Shown here: one piece after another, positions 50,735-58,619 of the stretch | Position numbering within the stretch: the stretch's first letter is position 1 | Layout of the letters: every line of letters starts with the position of its first letter | Assembly (NCBI RefSeq): GCF_004323735.1 | Contig: NZ_CP036455.1 | Coordinates: 5,637,101-5,701,100 of the forward strand | Reading direction: 5' to 3' | Source of the DNA: Streptomonospora litoralis | GTDB taxonomy: Bacteria > Actinomycetota > Actinomycetes > Streptosporangiales > Streptosporangiaceae | DNA length: 64,000 nt | Program-made: the position numbers and the translations under genes | Notes under the pieces: generated by a model | What the model was told of the DNA's origin: nothing | Database searches by the model: none | What the model saw: only the letters and a program-made list of their open reading frames with translations

Positions 50735-52696
50735 TCACCCCGGTGCCATGTCGACGAAGCGACTGTAGTGGCCCTGGAACGCGACGGTGACCGTGGCGGT
50801 GGGGCCGTTGCGGTGCTTGGCCACGATCAGGTCGGCTTCGCCCGCACGGGGGGACTCCTTTTCGTGGACGTCCTCGCGGTAGAGCAGGATGACCATGTCC
50901 GCATCCTGCTCAATGCTGCCCGATTCACGAAGATCGCTAACTTGGGGTTTTTTGTCCGTTCTCTGCTCTGGACCGCGGTTGAGCTGGGAGAGCGCGATCA
51001 CCGGCACGTCCAGCTCCTTGGCGAGGAGCTTGAGGGACCGCGACATCTCGGAGACCTCCTGCTGGCGGCTCTCCACGCGGCCGGCGGAGCTCATCAGCTG
51101 CAGGTAGTCGACGATGATCAGTTTCAGGTCGTGCTGCTGCTTCAGGCGCCGGCACTTCGCGCGGATCTCCATCATCGAGAGGTTCGGCGAGTCGTCGATG
51201 AACAGCGGCGCGCCGGCGACCTCGCCCATGCGGCGGGCGAGGCGGGCCCAGTCGTCGTCGGTCATCAGGCCCGAGCGCATCGTGTGCAGCGGCACCCGCG
51301 CCTCCGCGGAGAGCAGGCGCATGACGATCTCGTTGCGGCCCATCTCCAGGCTGAAGAACACGCTGGTGAGCTGGTTCTTGATGGAGGCCGCGCGGGCGAA
51401 GTCCAGGGCGAGGGTGGAGTTGTGTGTGGGGATGCGCGCCCGCGTGGCCAGGTACAGGTGGTCGGGGTGGTCGACCTGGACGCAGCGCACCGGGACGCTG
51501 GGCACGCGCCGGGCGGCGACGATGCGGTGCGGCTCGTGGAGGTACTCGGGGCAATCGGGGTACTCCGCAGCCGCGGCGCCGTCCACAGGCTGGGGACCGA
51601 CTGCGGCGGCCGCCGCCGGGACCGCCGCCGAGGCGCCTTCGCGCCGCCCGACGGCCGCCCGGTCGGGCGAGCCGGACCTCCGCCGCGCCGGGTCGGTTCC
51701 GGGTGCCGCGACGACGGTGCCCGCGGGCTCGGCGGCCGCGGCTTCCAGGGCGGCGGCGATTTCGCCCGTCGTCCGCAGGCTGTGGACCAGCGCCCCACCG
51801 CCGGCCCGGTACGCCGTCGGCCACTGGTGCTGTGCGTCGGCCACCACGCGCGTTCCGTCTGCAAAGCGCAGTTCGTAGCAGGGCCGCCCGTGCATGACCT
51901 CGGTGGCGGCGGCCACCCGGGTGGGCGAGCCGTCGGCGGCCACCAGCTCGTCGCCCTCGGCCACCGCGCCCATCGTGGTCCATCCCCGGGGTGTCGGCAG
52001 CGGGGTGTCCAGCGCCAGCGCCTTGCCCACCGCCGGGCGCGCCGCGATGATGACCATCTGGCCCGGGTGCAGCCCGTTGGAGAGCTGGTCGAAGTCGGTG
52101 AATCCGGTGGGCACACCGGTCATGGAGCCGTCGTGGGAGGAGATCGCCTCGATCTCGTCCAGCGCGCCGGGCATGATGTCGCTCAGCGGCAGGTAGTCCT
52201 CGCCGGTACGGCGCTCGGCGACCCGGTAGATCTCGGCTTGGGCGTGGTCGACCAGGTCGTCGACTTCGCCGTCGCCGGAGTAGCCGATCTGGGCGATGCG
52301 GGTGCCCGCCTCGACGAGGCGCCGCAGCACCGCCCGGTCGGAGACGATGCGCGCGTAGTAGCCGGCGTTCGCGGCCGTGGGGATGGACTCGGTGAGCGTG
52401 TGCAGGTACGGCGCTCCCCCGACCCGCGCGATCTCGCCGCGCTTGGTCAGTTCGGCGTTGACCGAGATGGCGTCCACCGGCTCGCCGCGGGAGAACAGGT
52501 CGACGGCGACGTCGAAGACCGTCTGGTGGGCCGGCCGGTAGAAGTCGGCGGACCGCACGATCTCGACCACCTGGGTGATGGCCTCCTTGGACAGCAGCAT
52601 GCCGCCGAGCACGCTCTGCTCGGCCATGATGTCGTGCGGCGGTGTGCGCTCGAAGCCGGTGCCGGTGTCGTCCGGCGGGTGTTCGGCGACGCTCAC
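50735..52696 (-). CDS. dnaB: Replicative DNA helicase DnaB with intein
   Basis: DnaB is the hexameric helicase that unwinds DNA ahead of the replisome. The 653-residue precursor has the N-terminal primase-interacting domain (about 20-130, HDIMAEQSVLGGMLLS), a linker helix and the RecA-like motor. The motor's Walker A, ARPAVGK-STLALD, is split by an intein between Lys225 and the following Ser; after excision 452 residues remain, a normal length. Walker B-type LIIVDYLQLM, DLRESGSIEQDADMVILLYR and the end GHYSRFVDMAPG are conserved. The GTG start has GGGGGAA seven bases upstream. Without splicing the ATP site would be destroyed. Confidence 0.97.
   Translation of the reverse strand: MSVAEHPPDDTGTGFERTPPHDIMAEQSVLGGMLLSKEAITQVVEIVRSADFYRPAHQTVFDVAVDLFSRGEPVDAISVNAELTKRGEIARVGGAPYLHTLTESIPTAANAGYYARIVSDRAVLRRLVEAGTRIAQIGYSGDGEVDDLVDHAQAEIYRVAERRTGEDYLPLSDIMPGALDEIEAISSHDGSMTGVPTGFTDFDQLSNGLHPGQMVIIAARPAVGKALALDTPLPTPRGWTTMGAVAEGDELVAADGSPTRVAAATEVMHGRPCYELRFADGTRVVADAQHQWPTAYRAGGGALVHSLRTTGEIAAALEAAAAEPAGTVVAAPGTDPARRRSGSPDRAAVGRREGASAAVPAAAAAVGPQPVDGAAAAEYPDCPEYLHEPHRIVAARRVPSVPVRCVQVDHPDHLYLATRARIPTHNSTLALDFARAASIKNQLTSVFFSLEMGRNEIVMRLLSAEARVPLHTMRSGLMTDDDWARLARRMGEVAGAPLFIDDSPNLSMMEIRAKCRRLKQQHDLKLIIVDYLQLMSSAGRVESRQQEVSEMSRSLKLLAKELDVPVIALSQLNRGPEQRTDKKPQVSDLRESGSIEQDADMVILLYREDVHEKESPRAGEADLIVAKHRNGPTATVTVAFQGHYSRFVDMAPG
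51419..52021 (-). other. DnaB mini-intein with class 3 features
   Basis: The in-frame insert is 201 residues. It begins ALALDTPLPTPRGWTTMGAV, so the usual Cys1/Ser1 nucleophile is alanine, and ends IPTHN before serine. The three class 3 marks are present: Trp67 in DAQHQW (block B), Cys180 in VPVRCVQVDHP (block F) and Thr199 in the last block. In this class the block F cysteine starts splicing. The block positions are my reading. There is no endonuclease domain; about 80 Ala/Pro-rich residues take its place. Insertion is in the P-loop, after GK. Confidence 0.9.
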
Positions 52697-53031
52697 GTGG
52701 ATTCCCCCTGCTTCACGATCGGCATGTCCAGCATGCCCGAGCTTGGATTGTCGCTACTCGAGGACCCGCAGCGCAAAGCAGCCTGTGGACATCGCTGGGG
52801 AGAACCTGTGGACGACTGGGGAGATCCTGCGGATAGCTTGTGCACAGTGCCTGTGGATAACTTGTGCGCGCCGTGCAGATATCCTGTGTGACCTGCGCAG
52901 ACTTTATGCACCGGCTGTGCGTGGAAGAAATTTCTCCATTCGCTTTCCACAAGTTATCCACAAGCTTCCCCCGATTGGTGGATAACCCCCGGTCAACCAG
53001 TCGAACACCTGTCCGCTATCGTTGCAAGGCC
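52697..53031. other. dnaB upstream region
   Basis: This spacer between dnaB and the MATE gene is the AT-richer stretch that contains the DnaA-box cluster. No gene is supported; part of it should serve as the dnaB promoter. Confidence 0.5.
52784..52985. promoter_or_regulatory. Cluster of DnaA boxes upstream of dnaB
   Basis: Two perfect TTATCCACA boxes lie at 52852-52860 (minus) and 52954-52962 (plus). One- or two-mismatch relatives occur at 52784-52792, 52807-52815, 52904-52912 and 52977-52985, and TTTCCACAA near 52945. Six or seven boxes in about 200 bases is far above chance for GC-rich DNA. Confidence 0.75.
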
Positions 53032-54384
53032 ATGCCCCGACTCCTCTCCGCGCCGCCCTTCCGCCACGCCCACGACCGGGAGATCTTCCGCCTCGCGGTC
53101 CCCACGTTCTTCGCACTCGTCTCCGAGCCGCTCTTCCTGCTCAGCGACTCCGCGATCGTCGGCACCCTGGGCACGGCGGAGCTCGGCGGGCTCGGTGTGG
53201 CGGGACAGGTGCTGATGACCCTGGCCAACCTGTGCATCTTCCTGGCCTACGGCACCACCTCGGCGGTGGCCCGCCGCTTCGGTGCCGGGGAGACGGCCGC
53301 GGGACTGCGCAGCGGTATCGACGGGCTGTGGCTGGCGGTGCTCATCGGCGCGGCCATCCTCGCGATCGGGATGCCCGCCGCCCCCTGGCTGGTGCAGGCG
53401 CTCGGCGCCTCCCCCGACGTCGCCCCGCACGCACTGATCTACCTGCGGATCAGCCTGCTCAGCGCCCCCGGCCTGCTGATCATCATGGCCGGCACCGGCG
53501 TGCTGCGCGGGCTGCAGGACGCCACCACCCCGCTGGCCGTGTCGGTCGGCGCGAACCTGGCCAACATCGGGCTGGCCGCCCTCCTCGTCCTGGTATTGGA
53601 CTGGGGCATCGCGGGATCGGCGTGGGCCACCGTCGCCGCCCAGAACACCGGCGCCGCGGTCTACGTGGCCGTCGTCTGGCGCGCCGCCCGACGGCACGGC
53701 GTCTCTCCCGCACCCAGCGCGGCGGGGCTGCGCTCGGCCGCCGGAGCGGGGTTCGCGCTGTTCGTGCGCACCGTGTCGCTGCGCGTCGTGCTGGTGGTGT
53801 GCACCGCGGTCGCCGCCCGGCTGGGCGACCCCGAGATCGCCGCGCACCAGGTCGCGACGCAGATCTGGTCGCTGCTGGTGTTCGCGATGGACGCCATCGC
53901 CATCGCCGGGCAGGCGATCATCGGCCGCTACCTCGGTTCGTCCGACGTCTCGGGCGCCCGCGCCGCCACCCGACGCATGGTCGAATGGGGCGTCTTCGCG
54001 GGGCTGGTGTTCACGGCGGTGGTGTTCGCGGCGCGGCCGTGGGCCCCGCTGCTGTTCACCGACGATGCCCAGGTACACCGCCTGCTGCTCGGGGCGCTCG
54101 TGGTGGTCGCGCTGATGCAGCCGCTGTCCGGGGTGGTGATGGTGCTCGACGGCATCCTGATGGGCGCCGGCGACCAGCGCTACCTGGCCTGGGCGAGCTT
54201 CTGGACGATGCTGGTCTTCCTGCCCTTCGCCGCCGCTGTGCGGTTCTGCCTGGCCGACGACGCCCAAGCCGGACTGGTCGGCCTGTGGTGCGCGTTCGCG
54301 GTGTGGATGACGGCCCGCGGCGCGACGCTTGCGCTGCGGGCACGCAGCGGAGCCTGGCTGGTCGCCGGGGCTGCCCGGCCTTGA
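53032..54384 (+). CDS. MATE family efflux transporter (DinF-like)
   Basis: The 450-residue protein has about twelve membrane helices in two homologous halves. REIFRLAVPTFFALVSEPLF and LLSDSAIVGTLGTAELGGLG at the N-terminus, and the second-half counterpart GDPEIAAHQVATQIWSLLVF, are typical of the DinF branch. MATE proteins export drugs or metabolites using sodium or protons. The ATG at 53032 fits the conserved first helix. It diverges from dnaB across the DnaA-box cluster and converges on the amidase gene. Confidence 0.92.
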   Translation: MPRLLSAPPFRHAHDREIFRLAVPTFFALVSEPLFLLSDSAIVGTLGTAELGGLGVAGQVLMTLANLCIFLAYGTTSAVARRFGAGETAAGLRSGIDGLWLAVLIGAAILAIGMPAAPWLVQALGASPDVAPHALIYLRISLLSAPGLLIIMAGTGVLRGLQDATTPLAVSVGANLANIGLAALLVLVLDWGIAGSAWATVAAQNTGAAVYVAVVWRAARRHGVSPAPSAAGLRSAAGAGFALFVRTVSLRVVLVVCTAVAARLGDPEIAAHQVATQIWSLLVFAMDAIAIAGQAIIGRYLGSSDVSGARAATRRMVEWGVFAGLVFTAVVFAARPWAPLLFTDDAQVHRLLLGALVVVALMQPLSGVVMVLDGILMGAGDQRYLAWASFWTMLVFLPFAAAVRFCLADDAQAGLVGLWCAFAVWMTARGATLALRARSGAWLVAGAARP

Positions 54385-54401
54385 CCCCGGCGGCCTCGCC
54401 C

Positions 54402-55220
54402 TCAGCGGTCCTCGGGGCTCACCGCGGGACCGTGGTAGAACAGCGCCCTCCGCTCGGTGGCCGGGACCTCGGGATAGGTGGGCAGGTGCGACTCGGGTAC
54501 GGCGTCGTCGCGCAGCACCACCCGCGCCTGAAGGCTGCGCATCCTGGACCCGACGTCGCCGCGCAGCCGCGGCAGCATGCCGTAGAGCTTGTCGCCCGGG
54601 CAACTGGTGGCGTTGTAGTCGCGGTGGCCGACGATCGCCCGCGCCGGGTTGAGGCCGTAGGCCAGGCACAGCCACGCGCAGGTCTCGACGAGCGCGCTCA
54701 TCAGGTCCCGCGGCGGCGTCGCCGACATGTAGTTGCCCTCGTTCTCGATACCGATGGAGTGCGAGTTGTGGTTGGCCGTATGCGCGCCGACGACGTGGTT
54801 GTCGTGCGTGATCGCCTTCAGCGAGCGGTTGCGGCCCTCCATAACGTGGCCGCCGCGGCTGATGGTGAGCTGCTGGCCGGTGTCGTCCCAGCCGTTGCTG
54901 TCCATGTGGTAGTTCTGAATCGAACGCGACAGCCGGAACGCGTGGTTCCGGGAGCGGTCGGAGCTGTTCCCGGTGGCGGTGTGGTGCACGACGATCCGGT
55001 CGGGCGGCGCGCCCAGCACCGTCGCCCAACGCTTCGGCTTGCGGGCGTTCCATTCGCCGCGGTGGTAGATCCGCGGCCGGGGTAATGCGAGTGCGTCCTC
55101 GGCGGAAGCCAGGTCGATCGCACCGCCGAGAAGCACCCCGCCGGCCGCCAACGCGGCCCCGTGCAGGACACTTCGCCGTGCAACGCCCGTGTCCGCCCTG
55201 TCACCGTGATGACTGGACAT
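54402..55220 (-). CDS. Tat-exported N-acetylmuramoyl-L-alanine amidase (PGRP-like)
   Basis: The 272-residue protein is predicted to cut the amide bond between muramic acid and the stem peptide outside the membrane. The N-terminus has a twin-arginine signal (ARRSVLHGAALAAGG). The amidase_2/PGRP domain (about 45-215) shows VVHHTATGN, the strand HSIGIENEGNYM and GHRDYNATSCPGD, giving two histidines and a cysteine as zinc ligands. The C-terminal 50 residues are outside the domain. GGAAGGGTGGGG lies before the ATG. Its position downstream of rplI varies in other actinomycetes. Confidence 0.9.
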   Translation of the reverse strand: MSSHHGDRADTGVARRSVLHGAALAAGGVLLGGAIDLASAEDALALPRPRIYHRGEWNARKPKRWATVLGAPPDRIVVHHTATGNSSDRSRNHAFRLSRSIQNYHMDSNGWDDTGQQLTISRGGHVMEGRNRSLKAITHDNHVVGAHTANHNSHSIGIENEGNYMSATPPRDLMSALVETCAWLCLAYGLNPARAIVGHRDYNATSCPGDKLYGMLPRLRGDVGSRMRSLQARVVLRDDAVPESHLPTYPEVPATERRALFYHGPAVSPEDR

Positions 55221-55341
55221 ACCGGCCCCACCCTTCCTGTGGAGTTACAGGCCCACAGGACAAGATAAGTCACTCTTTGCGGCTAAAGCGTTACTAAAAG
55301 CAGTGGGCGTGTCGTGTCCTGCACCGCGTGGACGCACGAAA

Positions 55342-55372
55342 AGGCCCCGGCTCCCAACGGGAACCGGGGCCT
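55342..55372 (-). terminator. Terminator of the rpsF-ssb-rpsR-rplI operon
   Basis: AGGCCCCGG and CCGGGGCCT pair, extended by TCCC/GGGA around AAC. It lies just after rplI on the minus strand. Confidence 0.85.
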
Positions 55373-55395
55373 GCGGCGCTGCTGGGCAGCTGTGC

Positions 55396-55842
55396 TCAGA
55401 CGCCGACGACCTGCACCGCGATGGTGGCCGACACCTCGGGGTGCAGGCGGATCTGCACCTTGTGGTCGCCGACGGACTTGATCGGGTTGCGGATCTCGAT
55501 CCGGCGCTTGTCGACCTCGGGGCCGCCGGCCGACTTCACGGCCTGGGCGACGTCGGCGGCGGTGACCGAGCCGAACAGGCGGCCGCCGTCGCCGGCACGC
55601 TGGTCGAGCCGGACGCGCATGGCGTTCAGCCGACCGGCGACCTGCTGGGCGTCCTCCAGGTTGCGGATCTCCCGAGCGTCGCGGGCGCGGCGGATCGAGT
55701 CGATCTGCTTCTGGCCGCCGCGGGTCCACCGGATGGCGAAGCCGCGCGGCAGCAGGTAGTTGCGGCCGTAGCCGTCCCTCACCTCGACGACGTCGCCCGG
55801 GGCGCCGAGGCCGGTGACCTCTTGGGTCAGAATCAGCTTCAC
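55396..55842 (-). CDS. rplI: 50S ribosomal protein bL9
   Basis: bL9 is a structural protein of the large ribosomal subunit. The 148-residue protein starts [20 protein letters not shown], the conserved N-terminal domain, which contains the [13 protein letters not shown] signature, then the long connecting helix and a C-terminal rRNA-binding domain ([20 protein letters not shown]). The GTG start is preceded by GAGGGAGG. It is the last gene of the operon, 26 bases after rpsR. Confidence 0.97.
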   Translation of the reverse strand: MKLILTQEVTGLGAPGDVVEVRDGYGRNYLLPRGFAIRWTRGGQKQIDSIRRARDAREIRNLEDAQQVAGRLNAMRVRLDQRAGDGGRLFGSVTAADVAQAVKSAGGPEVDKRRIEIRNPIKSVGDHKVQIRLHPEVSATIAVQVVGV

Positions 55843-55867
55843 GACAAACCTCCCTCGAAAATCCCCG

Positions 55868-56104
55868 TTAGCGAGCGGTGCTGGTGTAGGGCAGCAGCGC
55901 CATCTCGCGGGCGTTCTTGATCGCCGTGGCGACATCGCGCTGATGCTGCGTGCAGTTGCCGGTCACCCGACGAGCGCGGATCTTGCCGCGGTCGGAGATG
56001 AACTTACGCAGCAGCGTGGTGTCCTTGTAGTCGATGTAGGTCAGCTTTTCCTGACAGAACAGGCAAACCTTCTTCTTGGGCTTGCGCGCTGCCGGCTTCG
56101 CCAT
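55868..56104 (-). CDS. rpsR: 30S ribosomal protein bS18
   Basis: The 78-residue protein carries the expected bS18 sequence: [32 protein letters not shown] and [20 protein letters not shown]. The cysteines CLFC and the later cysteine suggest the zinc-binding form of bS18. The ATG gives [12 protein letters not shown]. It sits between ssb and rplI, in the conserved rpsF-ssb-rpsR-rplI order. Confidence 0.97.
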   Translation of the reverse strand: MAKPAARKPKKKVCLFCQEKLTYIDYKDTTLLRKFISDRGKIRARRVTGNCTQHQRDVATAIKNAREMALLPYTSTAR

Positions 56105-56213
56105 CGTGGTGCTCCTTTGCAAGAGCCCCGGATGTCCCGGGGATGGTCAATCGGACAGGGTTTCAGACATGCGCGGCCACACGGGCGCGCTGCCGACGTG
56201 GTAATGCGGCGGT

Positions 56214-56789
56214 CTAGAACGGAGGCTCGTCGGAGAAGCCTCCGCCGCCGAAGCCGCCGCCACCGCCACCGGTCGCCCACGGGTCGTCGGCCGGAGGGCC
56301 GGAACGGCCGCCCTGGGAGCCGCCGAAGCCGCCCCCCTGGTTGCCGTAGCCACCGCCCTGGCCGCCGCCTTGACCGCCGCCGTAACCTCCGCCACCGCCG
56401 AAACCGCCGCCTTGGCCGCCCTGGCGCTGCACCTTGGTCACCTTGGCGGTGGCGCTGCGCAGCGCGGGGCCGACCTCGTCGACGTCGATCTCGAAGACGG
56501 TGCGCTTCTCGCCTTCCTTGGTCTCGAACGAGCGCTGCTTGAGCCGGCCCTGCACGATGACGCGCATGCCGCGCTGCAGGCTCTCGGCGACGTTCTCCGC
56601 GTACTGCCGCCAGACGGAGCAGGTGAGGAACATCGACTCGCCGTCGCGCCACTCGCCGCTCTGCCGGTCGAAGATGCGCGGGGTCGAGGCGACGCGGAAG
56701 TTGGCGACCGCGGCACCGCTGGGGGTGAATCGCAGTTCCGGATCGTCGACGAGGTTGCCGACGAGCGTGATCTGGGTTTCGCCTGCCAT
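56214..56789 (-). CDS. ssb: Single-stranded DNA-binding protein
   Basis: SSB coats single-stranded DNA during replication and repair. The 191-residue protein has the OB fold (about 1-110: [20 protein letters not shown], then [20 protein letters not shown] and [20 protein letters not shown]), a glycine-rich linker (about 125-180) and the acidic hydrophobic tip DEPPF that recruits partner proteins. It lies between rpsF and rpsR, the essential SSB position in actinobacteria; length and tip are normal. Confidence 0.97.
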   Translation of the reverse strand: MAGETQITLVGNLVDDPELRFTPSGAAVANFRVASTPRIFDRQSGEWRDGESMFLTCSVWRQYAENVAESLQRGMRVIVQGRLKQRSFETKEGEKRTVFEIDVDEVGPALRSATAKVTKVQRQGGQGGGFGGGGGYGGGQGGGQGGGYGNQGGGFGGSQGGRSGPPADDPWATGGGGGGFGGGGFSDEPPF

Positions 56790-56882
56790 GGATTGGCTCC
56801 GGGATGGGTAGTCGGATCAGGCGTGCGGGCGCAGAACGCCGATGCAGCGGACGCCGGTGGTCGCGGTCGGGGGCCCCGGGCC

Positions 56883-57173
56883 TCAGTGCGCCGAGGGGCG
56901 CAGGACCTTCGTGCGCAGCACGGCCTCGGTGAGGCCGAGCTGGCGGTCGAGCTCCTTGACCGTCGCGGGCTCGGCGGACAGGTCGATCACCGCGTAGATG
57001 CCGTCGCTGTTCTTGGCGATGTCGTAGGCAAGCCGGCGCTTGCCCCAGACGTCGACCTTCTCGACCGTGCCGCCGTCGTTGCGGACGACCCCCAGGAACT
57101 GCTCCAGCGACGGGGACACCGTGCGCTCATCGAGGCTGGGGTCGAGGATGACCATCACTTCGTAACGACGCAT
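56883..57173 (-). CDS. rpsF: 30S ribosomal protein bS6
   Basis: The 96-residue protein starts [20 protein letters not shown] and contains [20 protein letters not shown] and the C-terminal [19 protein letters not shown], as expected for bS6, which binds 16S rRNA with bS18. GAGGAGG lies 11 bases before the ATG. It opens the rpsF-ssb-rpsR-rplI operon. The gene upstream is the mannosyltransferase-like gene, about 90 bases away. Confidence 0.97.
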   Translation of the reverse strand: MRRYEVMVILDPSLDERTVSPSLEQFLGVVRNDGGTVEKVDVWGKRRLAYDIAKNSDGIYAVIDLSAEPATVKELDRQLGLTEAVLRTKVLRPSAH

Positions 57174-57263
57174 GGGCGTTCGTACCTCCTCTGGACTGTC
57201 GCGGCCATGGTCTCTCCATGGCAGGAGGGCATTGAGCCAGACGAAAGCCAAGGTTACCAGCCG

Positions 57264-58619
57264 TCAAGGCCCTGAATCGCCCTTCCGCAGGCAATCCACA
57301 ACCGTGAGGACGCACAGGGCAGCGACCGCGCACAGCCGCCCCAGCAGGACCAGCGCGTAGCCCTCGAAGGCCAGACCCGCCGGCGGCCCGGCTACCGCGG
57401 GGTCGCTCTGCTGGGTGACGAACAGCAGGTGCTGCCAGATGCCGAAGAAATAGCAGACCTCGGCCACCTGCCACAGAGCGAAGAGCGCGACCGGCACGGC
57501 CGGGCGCACCGTACGCGGCCAGGCGAGGACGGCCAGAGGCAGCAGCCACAGCACGAACTGCGGTGACCACACCTTGTTCGTCATCAGGAAGGCGGCCACC
57601 ACCAGGAACACCAGCTGCTCCAGCGGCGGCCTCCGGCGCGCCAGCACCCCCAGCAGCGCGATCGCCGCGCAGGCGACCAGCAGTGAGCCCGTACCCGTGG
57701 CGTTGACCAGGTCCAGGTCGCCGGAATCGAACAGGCCGAAGCCGCCCAGCGCGTAATAGAGCGACCCCCAGTCGGCGCCGCGCTCCCGGCTGAAGGTGAA
57801 GAACGTCGCCCAGTTGTCCGGCGCGGCCAGCACGACCGGCAGGTTCACCGCGGCCCACGCGGCCACCGCCCCGCCGAGGGTGCGCAGGAAGCCGGACAGC
57901 GGCAGCCCGCCCTCCTTGCGCCACAGCTCCCGCAGCGCCAGCACGAAGAGCGGTCCCAGCACCAGGAACGGGTAGAACTTCGCGGCCGTCGCCAACCCGA
58001 TCAGCGCTCCGGCGGCCCACATCCGGCCGCGGGCGTAGCAGAGCAGGCCGCCGACCAGCAGCGCCACCGCCAGCAGGTCCCAGTTGATCAGGCCGGTCAG
58101 CACCGCAGACGGCGCCAGCGCGACGAACCCGCCGGCGAGCAGAGCCGCGCGGGGGTGGAAATCGCCGCCCGCGGCGGCGAGCCCGCCGCGGCCCGCGATG
58201 TGTCCGGTGCCCACCACCGCGACGACCAGGCAGCAGCCCAGTACCGCGGCGGTGACGTCGAAGTAGGCGAAACCTCGGGCGCTGTCGGGCAGCCACGCGA
58301 CGGCGCGCGCCGCCAAGTAGTGCAGGCCGCCGGTCAGTACGGGGTACTCGGTCTGGACGTCGAGGTAGGGCACGGCGCCGGTGCCGAGCTCGTCCCGGTA
58401 GTACAGCGGGAAGATGTCGCTGTAGCAGGCGTAGGTGTACTGGCCGCCCTCGATCCACGCGCCGCCGAAGCGGCACGGCCACTTCGCGAGGTAGGCCAGC
58501 ACGGCGCCGACGGCACCGAGGACGACCAGCCACAGTCCCGTCCGCCCTGTGTCGTGGGGCATACGCCGCGGGCCGGCGGCGAGATCGCCGCCGGCCCGCG
58601 GTTCGGGCGTCACAGTCAC
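57264..58619 (-). CDS. GT87-like membrane glycosyltransferase
   Basis: The 451-residue protein has about ten to twelve membrane helices and the DUF2029/GT87 plan of polyprenol-phosphate-mannose-dependent mannosyltransferases: an early extracytoplasmic loop with CYSDIFPLYYRDEL (the acidic pair is where catalysis occurs in the family) and a mid-protein AAKFYPFLVLGPLFVLAL segment. It should add sugars to envelope glycans or glycolipids; the acceptor is unknown. The GTG start follows the stop of the penicillin-binding protein without a gap, so the two form an operon. Confidence 0.82.
   Translation of the reverse strand: MTVTPEPRAGGDLAAGPRRMPHDTGRTGLWLVVLGAVGAVLAYLAKWPCRFGGAWIEGGQYTYACYSDIFPLYYRDELGTGAVPYLDVQTEYPVLTGGLHYLAARAVAWLPDSARGFAYFDVTAAVLGCCLVVAVVGTGHIAGRGGLAAAGGDFHPRAALLAGGFVALAPSAVLTGLINWDLLAVALLVGGLLCYARGRMWAAGALIGLATAAKFYPFLVLGPLFVLALRELWRKEGGLPLSGFLRTLGGAVAAWAAVNLPVVLAAPDNWATFFTFSRERGADWGSLYYALGGFGLFDSGDLDLVNATGTGSLLVACAAIALLGVLARRRPPLEQLVFLVVAAFLMTNKVWSPQFVLWLLPLAVLAWPRTVRPAVPVALFALWQVAEVCYFFGIWQHLLFVTQQSDPAVAGPPAGLAFEGYALVLLGRLCAVAALCVLTVVDCLRKGDSGP

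Noticed and set aside
52784-52985. DnaA-box cluster as the chromosomal oriC
   Set aside because: No dnaA, dnaN or rpmH is nearby and the number of boxes is small for an actinobacterial oriC. It is reported as a DnaA-binding cluster instead.
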